From assembly GCF_026239655.1 (NCBI RefSeq), contig NZ_JAPIVO010000001.1, forward strand, positions 744,001-808,000: DNA of 64,000 nt. The letters run 5' to 3'. Source of the stretch: Pedobacter sp. MR2016-24 (lineage in GTDB: Bacteria; Bacteroidota; Bacteroidia; Sphingobacteriales; Sphingobacteriaceae). How positions within the stretch are numbered: the stretch's first letter is position 1; each line of letters begins with the position of its first letter. The notes below the pieces were generated by a model. The model did no database searches and was not told the origin of the DNA. It saw only the letters and a program-made list of their open reading frames with translations. The position numbers and the translations under genes are program-made. Shown here piece after piece: positions 1 to 8,284 of this stretch.

Positions 1-355
1 CAAAGAATGCACCATGTGGCAAGCCCACAAGGAATCTTGCGAAGAGCAATAGTTCATAAGTAGGCGCGAGACTGAATAAAATATTACCACTGGCAACGGT
101 AATCATCAAACTTATAAGTACCTTTTTTGGTGGATATTTTCCTAACACCCCTACCATGACAGGTGCTCCTATAATTACACCCAAGGCATAAATGGCAATC
201 AGATGGCCTGCCGCAGGGATGGATACTGAAAGTGATTTGGCAACATCGGGTAAAACACCCATCATCATAAATTCTGTCATTCCCAGACTTATTCCGCCAA
301 GGCAGAGTGTGATCAGACTTGTTTTTGTGTTGGATATCAATTTCAGTAATTTCAT
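1..355 (-). CDS. MFS efflux permease, N-terminal part (cut by window edge)
   Basis: First 118 residues of a major facilitator superfamily permease; the rest lies left of the window. The ATG is at 355. The visible part has three to four membrane helices. Marks of the DHA1 subfamily (AraJ/YdhP-like sugar or drug efflux) are TEFMMMGVLPDVA after the first helix start, IPAAGHLI with YALGV in the next helices, and ARFLVGLPHGAFF at the cut. Such proteins are inner-membrane proton antiporters with about twelve helices. The substrate cannot be told from this fragment. Confidence 0.8.
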   Translation of the reverse strand, partial: MKLLKLISNTKTSLITLCLGGISLGMTEFMMMGVLPDVAKSLSVSIPAAGHLIAIYALGVIIGAPVMVGVLGKYPPKKVLISLMITVASGNILFSLAPTYELLLFARFLVGLPHGAFF

Positions 356-403
356 TTGCGTCAATTTTTGCAAAGATAAGATTGTTAGGCCATCTAAATA
401 GAT

Positions 404-1042
404 TTACTCAATTATATGATACGGGTATGAAATTTCTATCAGGTCTTCCTTTAACTGTTCAGCATCTTCCAGCACCTCAATAATTGAAAAAACCATCTCT
501 GTCGTCAATGTTTCTCCTTTAAAAATCCTGCTTACTGTTTCCCTGGGAATCCCGGTTTCTTTATAGCTGCCTTTGAAATAATCCGTAGCCCAGTTAACAT
601 AGGTCTCCGGCTTTCCATCAAGTAAACTTAACAGTTCTTCAGACTTACCTTCGCCTGCCGGTACATGACCTGTTGTCCAATTCCCGTCGGCTGTTGTCCA
701 GATGCAAAAAGTAGTGCCGGTAGAATTTACGGGTTCACCGAATATGAACTCATGATAAGTTTCGGGTAAACCTGCCGTAAGTTTATCTTTTGCTTCCTGG
801 TCGGCTTCACTCAGATAGCCGTTAATTACTGCACCTGCTGTGGTGAATAAAATCAGCAACTGATCACCTTCGCCATTGCGCATTTCAAAAAACTCTTCAT
901 TTTCGCTCCATTCGCTGTTATAAGAAGAATACCTGTAAATCCAGTCCTGTGATAAAATAGCATCCAGTACAGACATTGCTTTGCAGCTATTCTGTAGCAC
1001 TTTCCACTCAGGTAATCCCTGAAGGTTTTTTATAGAAATCAT
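404..1042 (-). CDS. Conserved hypothetical cytoplasmic protein (212 aa)
   Basis: I do not recognise this protein. It is acidic, with no signal peptide or membrane helix. The N-terminal half has aromatic runs (about residues 33-60) followed by a stretch rich in strand-like segments including FCIWTTADGNW near residue 112; the C-terminal third looks helical and carries GIPRETVSRIFKGE. It lies 14 bases downstream of the DUF2071 gene on the same strand, so the two are probably co-transcribed. A role in sensing or immunity to small molecules would be speculation. The reading frame is long, ends cleanly and has normal codon use, so I take it as a real gene. Confidence 0.7.
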   Translation of the reverse strand: MISIKNLQGLPEWKVLQNSCKAMSVLDAILSQDWIYRYSSYNSEWSENEEFFEMRNGEGDQLLILFTTAGAVINGYLSEADQEAKDKLTAGLPETYHEFIFGEPVNSTGTTFCIWTTADGNWTTGHVPAGEGKSEELLSLLDGKPETYVNWATDYFKGSYKETGIPRETVSRIFKGETLTTEMVFSIIEVLEDAEQLKEDLIEISYPYHIIE

Positions 1043-1056
1043 TATACGTTTATGTT

Positions 1057-1776
1057 TTAATCTTCTTTGTAAATTACACTTTTACCTTCCACTGAAATAT
1101 CAGATCCTTCCGCCAGCATGACAGATACAGGTTGTTCCTTATTCAGGAAGCGGAAATTCTCACCATAAGTCAGCCCGAAATCTACCGCAATATGATAGCT
1201 GTTTACCTTATACTGTGCCCATTTAGGATGCCTGACCTCATATTCATTAGTTTTTTTATCACTATAGCGTGCATAACCCCAGTAATGTTCAGTTATAAAT
1301 TCAGTCTCACTACCAGCTACAATTTCTGAAAGGCCCTTATTTGTATGTACACGAAAACTTTGCCATTCATTTTTGCAACGCCAGCGGTATTCAACAGTAC
1401 GGTCATCTTCCGTTTCTGTCCAGCTGTGTGCCATAGGCATTGTTTCATAATTCTCATTATAAATCGTATTTGCCACTACAGACAAAGCGAATTTGGGAAC
1501 AATTTCTTTAATAAATACTACCCCTCTTTTCCAGGTATCGCCCTCTTTACGCTTTACATAAAAACGAAGGTTGACTTCTTCAAAATTTGCGTGGAACGGT
1601 ATACTAAATCCTAAGAGTTTTGTGTTTTTAAACAGAAATCCAATCAGACTTACATAACAGGTATCATTCCAGAGGTCAAGTTCGGTGCCTACAGGCAGGT
1701 AAGCACTCAAAATACTTTTGTCAATAGCGTAATTAGCGATAGCCAGTTTACGCCACTCTGCGGTTAAAAAACTCAT
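1057..1776 (-). CDS. DUF2071 (YqjF-like) family protein
   Basis: A 239-residue protein of the DUF2071/YqjF family, whose biochemical function is not established. Family marks visible: the N-terminal TAEWRKLAIANY, then YLPVGTELDLWNDTCYVSLI, the FEEVNLRFYVK segment around residue 65, and a late LTYGENFRFLN region. There is no signal peptide, so it is cytoplasmic. It heads a likely two-gene unit with the 212-residue hypothetical protein 14 bases downstream. Length is normal for the family and the ATG start is the first in frame. Confidence 0.75.
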   Translation of the reverse strand: MSFLTAEWRKLAIANYAIDKSILSAYLPVGTELDLWNDTCYVSLIGFLFKNTKLLGFSIPFHANFEEVNLRFYVKRKEGDTWKRGVVFIKEIVPKFALSVVANTIYNENYETMPMAHSWTETEDDRTVEYRWRCKNEWQSFRVHTNKGLSEIVAGSETEFITEHYWGYARYSDKKTNEYEVRHPKWAQYKVNSYHIAVDFGLTYGENFRFLNKEQPVSVMLAEGSDISVEGKSVIYKED

Positions 1777-1926
1777 TCCACAAAGTACTAAGATTCCCTG
1801 TTATTAAATAAACAATTGCTTTTATTTTTAGGACTAATTATGGTTTTTGAGATTCTTCCTAAACAGGAGATGTATCGGCCTTCCTCTTTTGGATCCTCTT
1901 GATTGATACCGCTGAGGGATGCATGT

Positions 1927-2277
1927 TTAACGTTCAATTTTAGCTATAATGTAATCTTCCTCATTTAGTTTCCTGTAACCGTATTCATAGCAGCAAATAT
2001 AGCGCCCAATATTAGCCTGATTAGCCTGATGGGTAGCATACCTGAAGTCAAAACCCAGTGCAAGCAACATTTGCCTGCTTACCCTGGGTTTAGCCTCGGC
2101 ATGGAGAGTTCTGAGGATCTTCTGATTCTTCTTTAGTATTTTATTGACTAATCTTAGAAAAGTATTGTCATCCCTGTGCAGTTGATTATAGTGATGATTC
2201 CGGCAATAATCATCACAGAAGCGTTTATCACTTCTTCCTCTCAGTAGTTTGCCGCAATTTGTACAATGTTCGGTCAT
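1927..2277 (-). CDS. Small zinc-ribbon protein
   Basis: A 116-residue basic protein. Its N-terminus holds four cysteines in a zinc-ribbon arrangement: C5-x2-C8, then C21-x3-C25 (CTNCGK and RFCDDYC), followed by RNHHYNQ. This resembles the short treble-clef/zinc-ribbon found in DUF2116-like proteins. The middle (about residues 35-60) is a basic helix, and the C-terminus is rich in aromatic residues (RYICCYEYGYRKL). A nucleic-acid binding role is possible but is inference. It is divergent from the ssb-like gene that starts 158 bases away. Confidence 0.7.
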   Translation of the reverse strand: MTEHCTNCGKLLRGRSDKRFCDDYCRNHHYNQLHRDDNTFLRLVNKILKKNQKILRTLHAEAKPRVSRQMLLALGFDFRYATHQANQANIGRYICCYEYGYRKLNEEDYIIAKIER

Positions 2278-2435
2278 GTTTAATGGAATTTAATTAATCC
2301 AAAGTAGATATAAAATTCTTTATGTTTTAAATTATTCGGTTTTAAATGTTTGTTATACGGGTATAGACATGGTTGTCATCATATTTGTGATCAATGCCGG
2401 CGAAAAAAAAACTTAAAGTTAATTTTAATATTTAG

Positions 2436-2780
2436 ATGATGGAGAAAATAAAAAACAGCGTACGCCTGACGGGCTATGCGGGCATAGATCCGGTATTGGT
2501 TAATTTTGCCAACGATAAAAGAATGGCCAGGATAAGTCTTGGCGTACATGAGTTTTACAAAAACAGTTTAGGAGAGGCAGTAGATCAGACACAGTGGTTT
2601 AACCTGGTCTTCTGGAACCAAAAAGTAGAGCTTGTAGAAAACATTGTTAAAAAAGGAACTGCGCTGCGTGTTGAAGGAAAATTGAGTTCCCAGACCTATA
2701 CCGATAAAAATGGTGAGCAGCGGTATTCAACAGAAATTGTAGTTAACGAACTTGAAGTGGTTGATCGTTATGAGCTGTGA
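2436..2780 (+). CDS. ssb: Single-stranded DNA-binding protein, short paralogue
   Basis: A 114-residue OB-fold protein of the SSB family, which coats single-stranded DNA in replication and repair. Family marks: NSVRLTGYAGIDP at the start, the MARISLGVHE strand, TQWFNLVFWNQKVE and then LRVEGKLSSQTYTDKNGEQR. It stops directly after the OB fold (VVDRYEL) and so lacks both the flexible linker and the acidic tip that recruits partner proteins in ordinary SSBs. It is therefore probably a secondary SSB rather than the essential one. Two ATG codons are adjacent; the first is used here. A strong hairpin separates it from the convergent receptor gene. Confidence 0.85.
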   Translation: MMEKIKNSVRLTGYAGIDPVLVNFANDKRMARISLGVHEFYKNSLGEAVDQTQWFNLVFWNQKVELVENIVKKGTALRVEGKLSSQTYTDKNGEQRYSTEIVVNELEVVDRYEL

Positions 2781-2790
2781 TGATTTAATC

Positions 2791-2826
2791 ATCAGGATGG
2801 GTATACACTATATTACCCATCCTGAT
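2791..2826. terminator. Bidirectional hairpin between convergent genes
   Basis: Perfect 13-base arms (ATCAGGATGGGTA at 2791-2803, complement at 2814-2826) with a 10-base loop, lying between the 3' ends of the ssb-like gene and the TonB receptor. There is no strong T-run on either side, so it may terminate weakly or protect transcript ends. Confidence 0.6.
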
Positions 2827-2830
2827 TTAC

Positions 2831-4897
2831 CTAATTTAGAAAGGAGATGGCTAAACCTCCATAGAAATTTCTACCGGCTGCGGGGTTAAAATATCGTCCG
2901 TTAGCGGCATTCAGGTCATTGCCCAGACTGTACTTTTTGTTCAGGAGGTTATCTGCACCGGCGAAAATTTCAACAGGGAATTTCCCGACGCGCAGGTTTT
3001 TCCATCCTACTTTACTTTGTATAAGATGGTATTGGTCTGCATAAATCGTATTGGCATCTGTTAATGGTATACGTGACGTGTAATTATGCTGCACGAAAAC
3101 GTAAAATGCCTTGGGCAAATTGAATTCCAGACTACTGATCAATACGTTTTTAGGAACTCCTGTCAGAGAATTACCGGAAAAGTCTGTATTGCGGTCTGTG
3201 TAGTTGTCAAATCTGAAACGGCTGAGGGTATAAGCATTTCTAAATTGAAGGCCTCTGATCAATTTACTGCTATTTCGGGGAATGATCCATGCCGCTAAGC
3301 TGGTCTCTAAACCCCACTGCTTTGTGCCGCCAGCATTGATGAAATAATCGGTATCATCAGTATTTGTCCGGCGTACAATCGCATTTTTCAAATTGTAGTA
3401 AAAACCGGTAACATCGATAAAAAATCTGTTATCTGAAGAATTATACTTCAGGCCTGTCTCATAATTCCATCCCTGCTCCGGCTGCAAATCTACATTGATC
3501 ACATTATCGGATGCCCTTACTTCAGATGAAGTAGGAGGTGAGTAACCCCTGCTGACAGATGCCCGTATGGAAAATGTTCGATCAAATAAATAAGACAGTG
3601 CAGCACGCGGCATAAACTGGGTATTGAACTTATTGGTTTTTTCGGCTATCGCAACAGGGAAAATGCTTTCATAATGGTATTTGTACAAATTAGCACTAGC
3701 AGACAATTCCAGCAGCAGCTTTTCATTCAAATCCATATTGATATTGGCAAAAATGAAATTTGAGGCCGATTGTAATTTATCTGCTGCCTGCAAAGCAGCA
3801 GGCGTGCCGTAATTATTGTCCGAATTATCAAAGTCTGTTTTGGTTTGTGAACCCTCCGCCCCCAGATTAAAGATCCAGTTGATATCATGGGATGTTTTTT
3901 TAGCATAAGATACGTAAGTCCTCACGCCTAGTGTGGTCTCTTTTCTATGCTCATAATTCGTAATAAATGGATTTTTGAAATCTGTATAAGACCCGAAAAC
4001 AGAGATCACATGTTTAAAATCCGGACTAATTCTCCAACTGTTGGTTAAACCGCCAAAGGTGGTCTTGCTGTAAATACCCGCTTGCTGATCAATAGCGCTG
4101 CGTATCGCACCTGCGGCAGGTCTTGATAAATGGGGATCCAATCCATATTGAACTGCAGTTAATCCTCCTGGCGTTTCATAATGCAAATCAGCGTAAAAGA
4201 ACAATGCTTTCAGGTCTGCATTTTTTGTATAATCCAGTTGTTGATTGACCTGGATATATTTGCGCTCCATGCCGCTGTGATCACGGTAACCGTCGCTGCG
4301 CTGGTAGGCCTGAATCACACCTAACTGATATTTTTTCCACTTTTTACCTATAGCAATATTTTCTCTGAATAAGCCATAAGATCCTCCTGTTAAATTTAAG
4401 GCAGCCATAGTGCTGTCCGTAGCTAATACCGGAGAATTAATCAGTAGTACTCCACCAGAGTTCGCACCATAAATGCTGCTTTGCGGACCTTTCAGGATCT
4501 GAATGTTGCCTGCAGCCGATAAGTCAAGAGCATTTAGATAACTGTTACCCCCCGCATCTGTCAATGGGAATTCATCAAAGTAGATCTTTACATTTCTGAT
4601 GCCGAAGGGCGAACGTAAAAGGCTTCCTCTGATAGATAAACGATAGCTTCCCGGCGATCTTTCTTCCATTCTTACGCCAGAAATCGTATTTACTGCCGCA
4701 ACGAGTGAAGAAGGTACCTGCTGTTGAATCTCAGCTGCATTTAAAACACCCACAGCCCCCGTTGCACGCAATAGGGGTTGTGGTGAAAAATATGGTCTGA
4801 TAATAACTTCATCCAGTTTTTTTGTAGTATCCTGTTTAGTCTGACTAAACCCGGAAAGTCCCGAGCCAAGTATAAGGAGCGTTAAGATTTTTTTCAT
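2831..4897 (-). CDS. TonB-dependent outer membrane receptor
   Basis: A 688-residue TonB-dependent receptor that imports a ligand across the outer membrane. It has a signal peptide (MKKILTLLILGSGLSGFSQ), a TonB-box-like segment (LDEVIIRP) near residue 28, a plug domain to about residue 160 (SPFGIRNVKIYFDE, ILKGPQSSIYGANSGG), and a C-terminal beta-barrel with the typical RASVSRGYSPPTSSEV and LLNKKYSLG motifs and a final aromatic strand. It lacks the carboxypeptidase-like leader domain of SusC/Oar receptors, so it resembles siderophore or metal receptors. Its start codon shares one base (TAATG) with the stop of the upstream dehydrogenase-like gene, so the pair is an operon. The ligand is unknown. 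Confidence 0.88.
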   Translation of the reverse strand: MKKILTLLILGSGLSGFSQTKQDTTKKLDEVIIRPYFSPQPLLRATGAVGVLNAAEIQQQVPSSLVAAVNTISGVRMEERSPGSYRLSIRGSLLRSPFGIRNVKIYFDEFPLTDAGGNSYLNALDLSAAGNIQILKGPQSSIYGANSGGVLLINSPVLATDSTMAALNLTGGSYGLFRENIAIGKKWKKYQLGVIQAYQRSDGYRDHSGMERKYIQVNQQLDYTKNADLKALFFYADLHYETPGGLTAVQYGLDPHLSRPAAGAIRSAIDQQAGIYSKTTFGGLTNSWRISPDFKHVISVFGSYTDFKNPFITNYEHRKETTLGVRTYVSYAKKTSHDINWIFNLGAEGSQTKTDFDNSDNNYGTPAALQAADKLQSASNFIFANINMDLNEKLLLELSASANLYKYHYESIFPVAIAEKTNKFNTQFMPRAALSYLFDRTFSIRASVSRGYSPPTSSEVRASDNVINVDLQPEQGWNYETGLKYNSSDNRFFIDVTGFYYNLKNAIVRRTNTDDTDYFINAGGTKQWGLETSLAAWIIPRNSSKLIRGLQFRNAYTLSRFRFDNYTDRNTDFSGNSLTGVPKNVLISSLEFNLPKAFYVFVQHNYTSRIPLTDANTIYADQYHLIQSKVGWKNLRVGKFPVEIFAGADNLLNKKYSLGNDLNAANGRYFNPAAGRNFYGGLAISFLN

Positions 4898-6210
4898 TAT
4901 TTAGCAGCAACCCTCCATACAGTACTGCTCACATCATCAGCAACTAATAACGCGCCGTCTTTTGCAACAGCTACACCTACCGGGCGACCATATACTTCGC
5001 CTTTACCCTCATCAGCAATAAAACCTGTAAGAAAATCCTCAAGTTTCCCTGCTATCTTTCCGTTTTTAAAAGGAACAAATGCAACCTTATAACCTGCAAG
5101 TGCAGAACGGTTCCATGATCCATGCTGACCAATAAAAGCTCCGCCCTGGTATTTTTCCGGGAATTTTGTGTCTTTATAAAATGCTAATCCCAGTGAAGCC
5201 GTATGTGAACCTACAGCCAGATCAGGGGCAATGGCAGATTTTACCAGCTCAGGTTTCTGACCTTTTAATCTCGGGTCTTCATTTTGTCCGTAATAAGAGT
5301 ATGGCCATCCATAAAATGCACCTTGCTTAACACTGGTAATATAATCAGGAACCAGATCGTCACCCAATCCATCCCGTTCATTTACAGCAGTCCAAAGTAC
5401 ATTTGTACCCGGTGCCCATGCCACGCCTACCGGATTTCTCAAACCCGACGCATATATCCTTTCGCCGGTACCATCCGGATTTACTTCCAGGATATTTGCT
5501 CTGCGCAATTCATTTTCCATTCCATTTTCACCTGCATTACTACCCGAGCCTACAGTAATGTAGATCTTTGAATGATCAGCGTTCGCGATCAGATTTCTTG
5601 TCCAGTGATTATTATATCCGCCAGCCGGCAGGTCCAGGATCTTTTTCCCCGTACCGGAAATTTTAGTGTCCCCGGTTTTATAAGGGTATTGATATAAACC
5701 GTCTGTATTCGCTACATAGAAAGCGTTGCCGATGATTAACACACCATAGGGTTGATCCAAGCCAGACACGAAGGTAGTACGCAAATCAAATTTTCCGTCA
5801 TTGTTCGTGTCTCTGAATAACAGGACTGCATTTGCACTAGATCCGCTTACCTCGGCTTTGTCTTTACCAGATAAGGCATTGGCTATTTTCTCTTTGGTAT
5901 TCCGCTCAGAATTAGAGAGTACTACCAGAATATCACCATTAGGTGCGATATATATATTCCTCGGACTTTTAATGTCGCCCGCAAATTTACTCACCGTGAA
6001 ACCCGCTGGTGCAACAGGGGTTTTGCCTTCGGGCCACCCGATTACCTTGCTAAACTTATTTTTAGAAGCATCTGTATCAGGTGCCGGTAAATTGAGAGTT
6101 TGTCCGGTAGTTTCGACGGTGGTACTATCCTTTTCTGCCGTGCGTTTAGGCTGTGAATTACAAGCAACCATGAAAGGTACAGCGGCTAATAGGGCGATCA
6201 ATTTGTTCAT
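4897..6210 (-). CDS. Sorbosone/soluble glucose dehydrogenase-like lipoprotein
   Basis: A 437-residue beta-propeller protein of the L-sorbosone dehydrogenase / PQQ-dependent soluble sugar dehydrogenase group. The start at 6210 is preferred over an ATG 21 bases upstream because it gives a clean lipoprotein signal (MNKLIALLAAVPFMVAC) with the lipid-acceptor cysteine at about residue 17. Propeller motifs include SPRNIYIAPNGDILV, the GLRNPVGVAWAPGTNVLWTAVNERD-type blade (shown in part) and GRPVGVAVAKDGALLVADD near the end. It is probably anchored in the periplasm or on the surface. It overlaps the receptor gene by one base, suggesting joint use of one substrate. Cofactor use (PQQ or none) cannot be decided here. 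Confidence 0.8.
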   Translation of the reverse strand: MNKLIALLAAVPFMVACNSQPKRTAEKDSTTVETTGQTLNLPAPDTDASKNKFSKVIGWPEGKTPVAPAGFTVSKFAGDIKSPRNIYIAPNGDILVVLSNSERNTKEKIANALSGKDKAEVSGSSANAVLLFRDTNNDGKFDLRTTFVSGLDQPYGVLIIGNAFYVANTDGLYQYPYKTGDTKISGTGKKILDLPAGGYNNHWTRNLIANADHSKIYITVGSGSNAGENGMENELRRANILEVNPDGTGERIYASGLRNPVGVAWAPGTNVLWTAVNERDGLGDDLVPDYITSVKQGAFYGWPYSYYGQNEDPRLKGQKPELVKSAIAPDLAVGSHTASLGLAFYKDTKFPEKYQGGAFIGQHGSWNRSALAGYKVAFVPFKNGKIAGKLEDFLTGFIADEGKGEVYGRPVGVAVAKDGALLVADDVSSTVWRVAAK

Positions 6211-6378
6211 TTGAATATGATTTATTTTCAACGATAAGATAACGGTCAGCTTGACCCTCTATTTGTAAAGGACATTCTTGACGGTCTCCTCTTAAACAAA
6301 ATGTCAGTAAAGATGTTTGAAGCTGCTCCTTTAATCGTGTGATGTCACACATAAGTAGCAGAAGAATATATAACCTCA

Positions 6379-6416
6379 AAAAAAAAGCAGGTTTCGTATG
6401 AAACCTGCTTTTTTAA
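6379..6416 (-). terminator. Rho-independent terminator after icd
   Basis: Stem GCAGGTTTC / GAAACCTGC with a four-base loop, flanked by A-runs on the left and T-runs on the right. Read on the minus strand it is followed by a nine-base T-run, so it fits termination of icd; it could also work in the other direction. Confidence 0.8.
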
Positions 6417-6434
6417 AAATTATAAAGGAATTAA

Positions 6435-7670
6435 TTATCCTAATTTCGATTGTAAGTTCTCATCGATAGCAGCTAAAAACTCCTCAGTGTATAAATAGTG
6501 TTTACCATGTTCAACTTTGTTACCATGGATACAAACAGCTAAATCTTTAGTCATTTTACCACTTTCTACAGTTTCAATACAAACCTGCTCTAATGCATGG
6601 CAGAAATTGATCAGCTCCTGGTTGTTATCTAAAACACCACGGAATTCTAAACCTCTTGTCCAGGCAAAGATCGAAGCTATCGGGTTGGTAGAAGTTGGTT
6701 TTCCTGCCTGGTGGTCACGGTAGTGACGTGTCACTGTACCATGTGCCGCTTCAGCTTCCATCGTTTTTCCGTCTGGTGTAACCAATACAGAAGTCATTAA
6801 ACCTAATGAACCAAAACCTTGTGCAACAGTATCCGATTGTACGTCACCATCATAGTTTTTACAAGCCCATACAAAATTACCATTCCATTTTAATGCAGAA
6901 GCAACCATGTCATCAATCAGACGGTGCTCATAAGTGATTCCCGCTTCCTTGAACTTAGCTAAGAAATCATTTTCATAAATCTCCTGGAAGATATCTTTAA
7001 AACGGCCATCGTATTTTTTAAGGATCGTATTTTTTGTAGATAAATATAAAGGCCATTTTTTGATCAGTGCCTGGTTAAAACAAGCATGAGCAAAACCACG
7101 GATACTTTCATCTGTATTATACATTGCTAACGCAACACCATCACCCTGGAAGTTGTATACATCGAAAGATTGTACTTCACTACCATCTTCCGGTGTGAAA
7201 GTTAAGGTCAGTTTACCTTTACCTTTAGTTACTAGATCTGTTGCACGGTACTGATCACCAAAAGCGTGACGACCGATACAGATAGGAGCAGTCCAGTTAG
7301 GTACTAAACGAGGAACGTTGCTCATTACAATAGGCTCACGGAAAACAGTACCATCTAAAATATTACGGATGGTTCCGTTAGGTGATTTCCACATTTGTTT
7401 CAGGCTAAATTCTTTTACCCTGTCTTCATCAGGTGTGATTGTAGCACATTTGATACCTACACCGTATTTTTTGATGGCTTCAGCAGCATCAATAGTTACC
7501 TGATCATTAGTCTCATCGCGGTATTCTACCCCAAGATCATAATATTTAATATCAAGATCCAGATAAGGTAAAATCAATTTATCCTTAATGAATTTCCAGA
7601 TGATGCGGGTCATTTCATCACCATCTAACTCTACAACTGGCTGGGCTACTTTAATTTTTTGTACAGACAT
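6435..7670 (-). CDS. icd: NADP-dependent isocitrate dehydrogenase
   Basis: A 411-residue isocitrate dehydrogenase of the dimeric, eukaryote-like (subfamily II) type. It converts isocitrate to 2-oxoglutarate and CO2 with reduction of NADP in the TCA cycle. Family marks: [14 protein letters not shown] near the N-terminus, the substrate loop SPNGTIRN (about residue 95), [20 protein letters not shown] (about 210-230), [12 protein letters not shown] with the metal-binding aspartates, and [11 protein letters not shown] near residue 310. Length matches the family. It stands alone, with a promoter upstream and a terminator downstream. Confidence 0.95.
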   Translation of the reverse strand: MSVQKIKVAQPVVELDGDEMTRIIWKFIKDKLILPYLDLDIKYYDLGVEYRDETNDQVTIDAAEAIKKYGVGIKCATITPDEDRVKEFSLKQMWKSPNGTIRNILDGTVFREPIVMSNVPRLVPNWTAPICIGRHAFGDQYRATDLVTKGKGKLTLTFTPEDGSEVQSFDVYNFQGDGVALAMYNTDESIRGFAHACFNQALIKKWPLYLSTKNTILKKYDGRFKDIFQEIYENDFLAKFKEAGITYEHRLIDDMVASALKWNGNFVWACKNYDGDVQSDTVAQGFGSLGLMTSVLVTPDGKTMEAEAAHGTVTRHYRDHQAGKPTSTNPIASIFAWTRGLEFRGVLDNNQELINFCHALEQVCIETVESGKMTKDLAVCIHGNKVEHGKHYLYTEEFLAAIDENLQSKLG

Positions 7671-7701
7671 ATTATGGTTTCAATTTTAACTTAGTAAAAA
7701 A

Positions 7702-7733
7702 CAAAGATATAAATTTTGAGTTTATAGCCTCAA
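7702..7733 (-). promoter_or_regulatory. Bacteroidota-type promoter for icd
   Basis: On the minus strand, TATCTTTG (7709-7702) fits the TAnnTTTG -7 element, with a TTG about 21 bases upstream (7733-7731). It lies 32 bases before the icd start codon. Confidence 0.5.
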
Positions 7734-7798
7734 TTTCCGGTAAATTACAAAAACAAATAAAAGATTGTTAACGTTATAGTGACATAAAACACAAGGTT

Positions 7799-8224
7799 AT
7801 GGATGCGAATGAAAATAATGGATTAAATGATAAAAGGGCAACGGATAAACTGCACCCTTCAGATCTGGGAGAAACCAAGGACTTCAATCAATTATCTTTT
7901 GATAAGGAAAAAAATAGCTATGAGCTGGATGTGAAAGGACCTGATAAAGATTATGACCATCCTCTTCCTTACGAAACAACTGCTGCAAATGGTGGTGATG
8001 ACAATTCTGATTATGATGAAGCCAATCCTTATATCGGTGATGAATATGCTGATAAAAAAGATAAGGCTGAATCAGGACTCGAAGACTTGGGTATGCACAT
8101 AGATGATGGTGATATTGTTGCAGTGACACCAGAAGATGAATTTCTGGCCAGAACGCCGGAAGATGATCGTCCTGATTTAGATGAAGAAGGTTATCCTATC
8201 AATGACAGTCCTCAGAAAATATAG
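7799..8224 (+). CDS. Small highly acidic protein of unknown function
   Basis: A 141-residue protein that I do not recognise. It is very rich in Asp and Glu and has no hydrophobic stretch, so it is soluble, probably disordered and cytoplasmic. Repeated short acidic patterns are visible (GDDNSDYDEANPY, DGDIVAVTPEDEF, TPEDDRPDLDEEG). It is divergent from icd and convergent with dnaX, separated from the latter by a strong terminator. Proteins of this kind occur next to housekeeping genes in Sphingobacteriaceae; the function is open. Confidence 0.7.
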   Translation: MDANENNGLNDKRATDKLHPSDLGETKDFNQLSFDKEKNSYELDVKGPDKDYDHPLPYETTAANGGDDNSDYDEANPYIGDEYADKKDKAESGLEDLGMHIDDGDIVAVTPEDEFLARTPEDDRPDLDEEGYPINDSPQKI

Positions 8225-8248
8225 TAAATAATAATAAGTATATATAGG

Positions 8249-8276
8249 ATACCCGGGAAAAAAATCCCGGGTATTT
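8249..8276. terminator. Bidirectional terminator between the acidic protein and dnaX
   Basis: Perfect 10-base stem ATACCCGGGA / TCCCGGGTAT with a six-A loop between two convergent genes; short T-runs follow on the right. Confidence 0.75.
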
Positions 8277-8284
8277 TGCGTTTA

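Noticed and set aside
192..401. 69-codon plus-strand frame at the left edge
   Set aside because: It is the antisense shadow of the MFS permease, which reads well on the minus strand.
7884..8129. His-rich antisense frame
   Set aside because: Shadow of the Asp/Glu-rich acidic protein.
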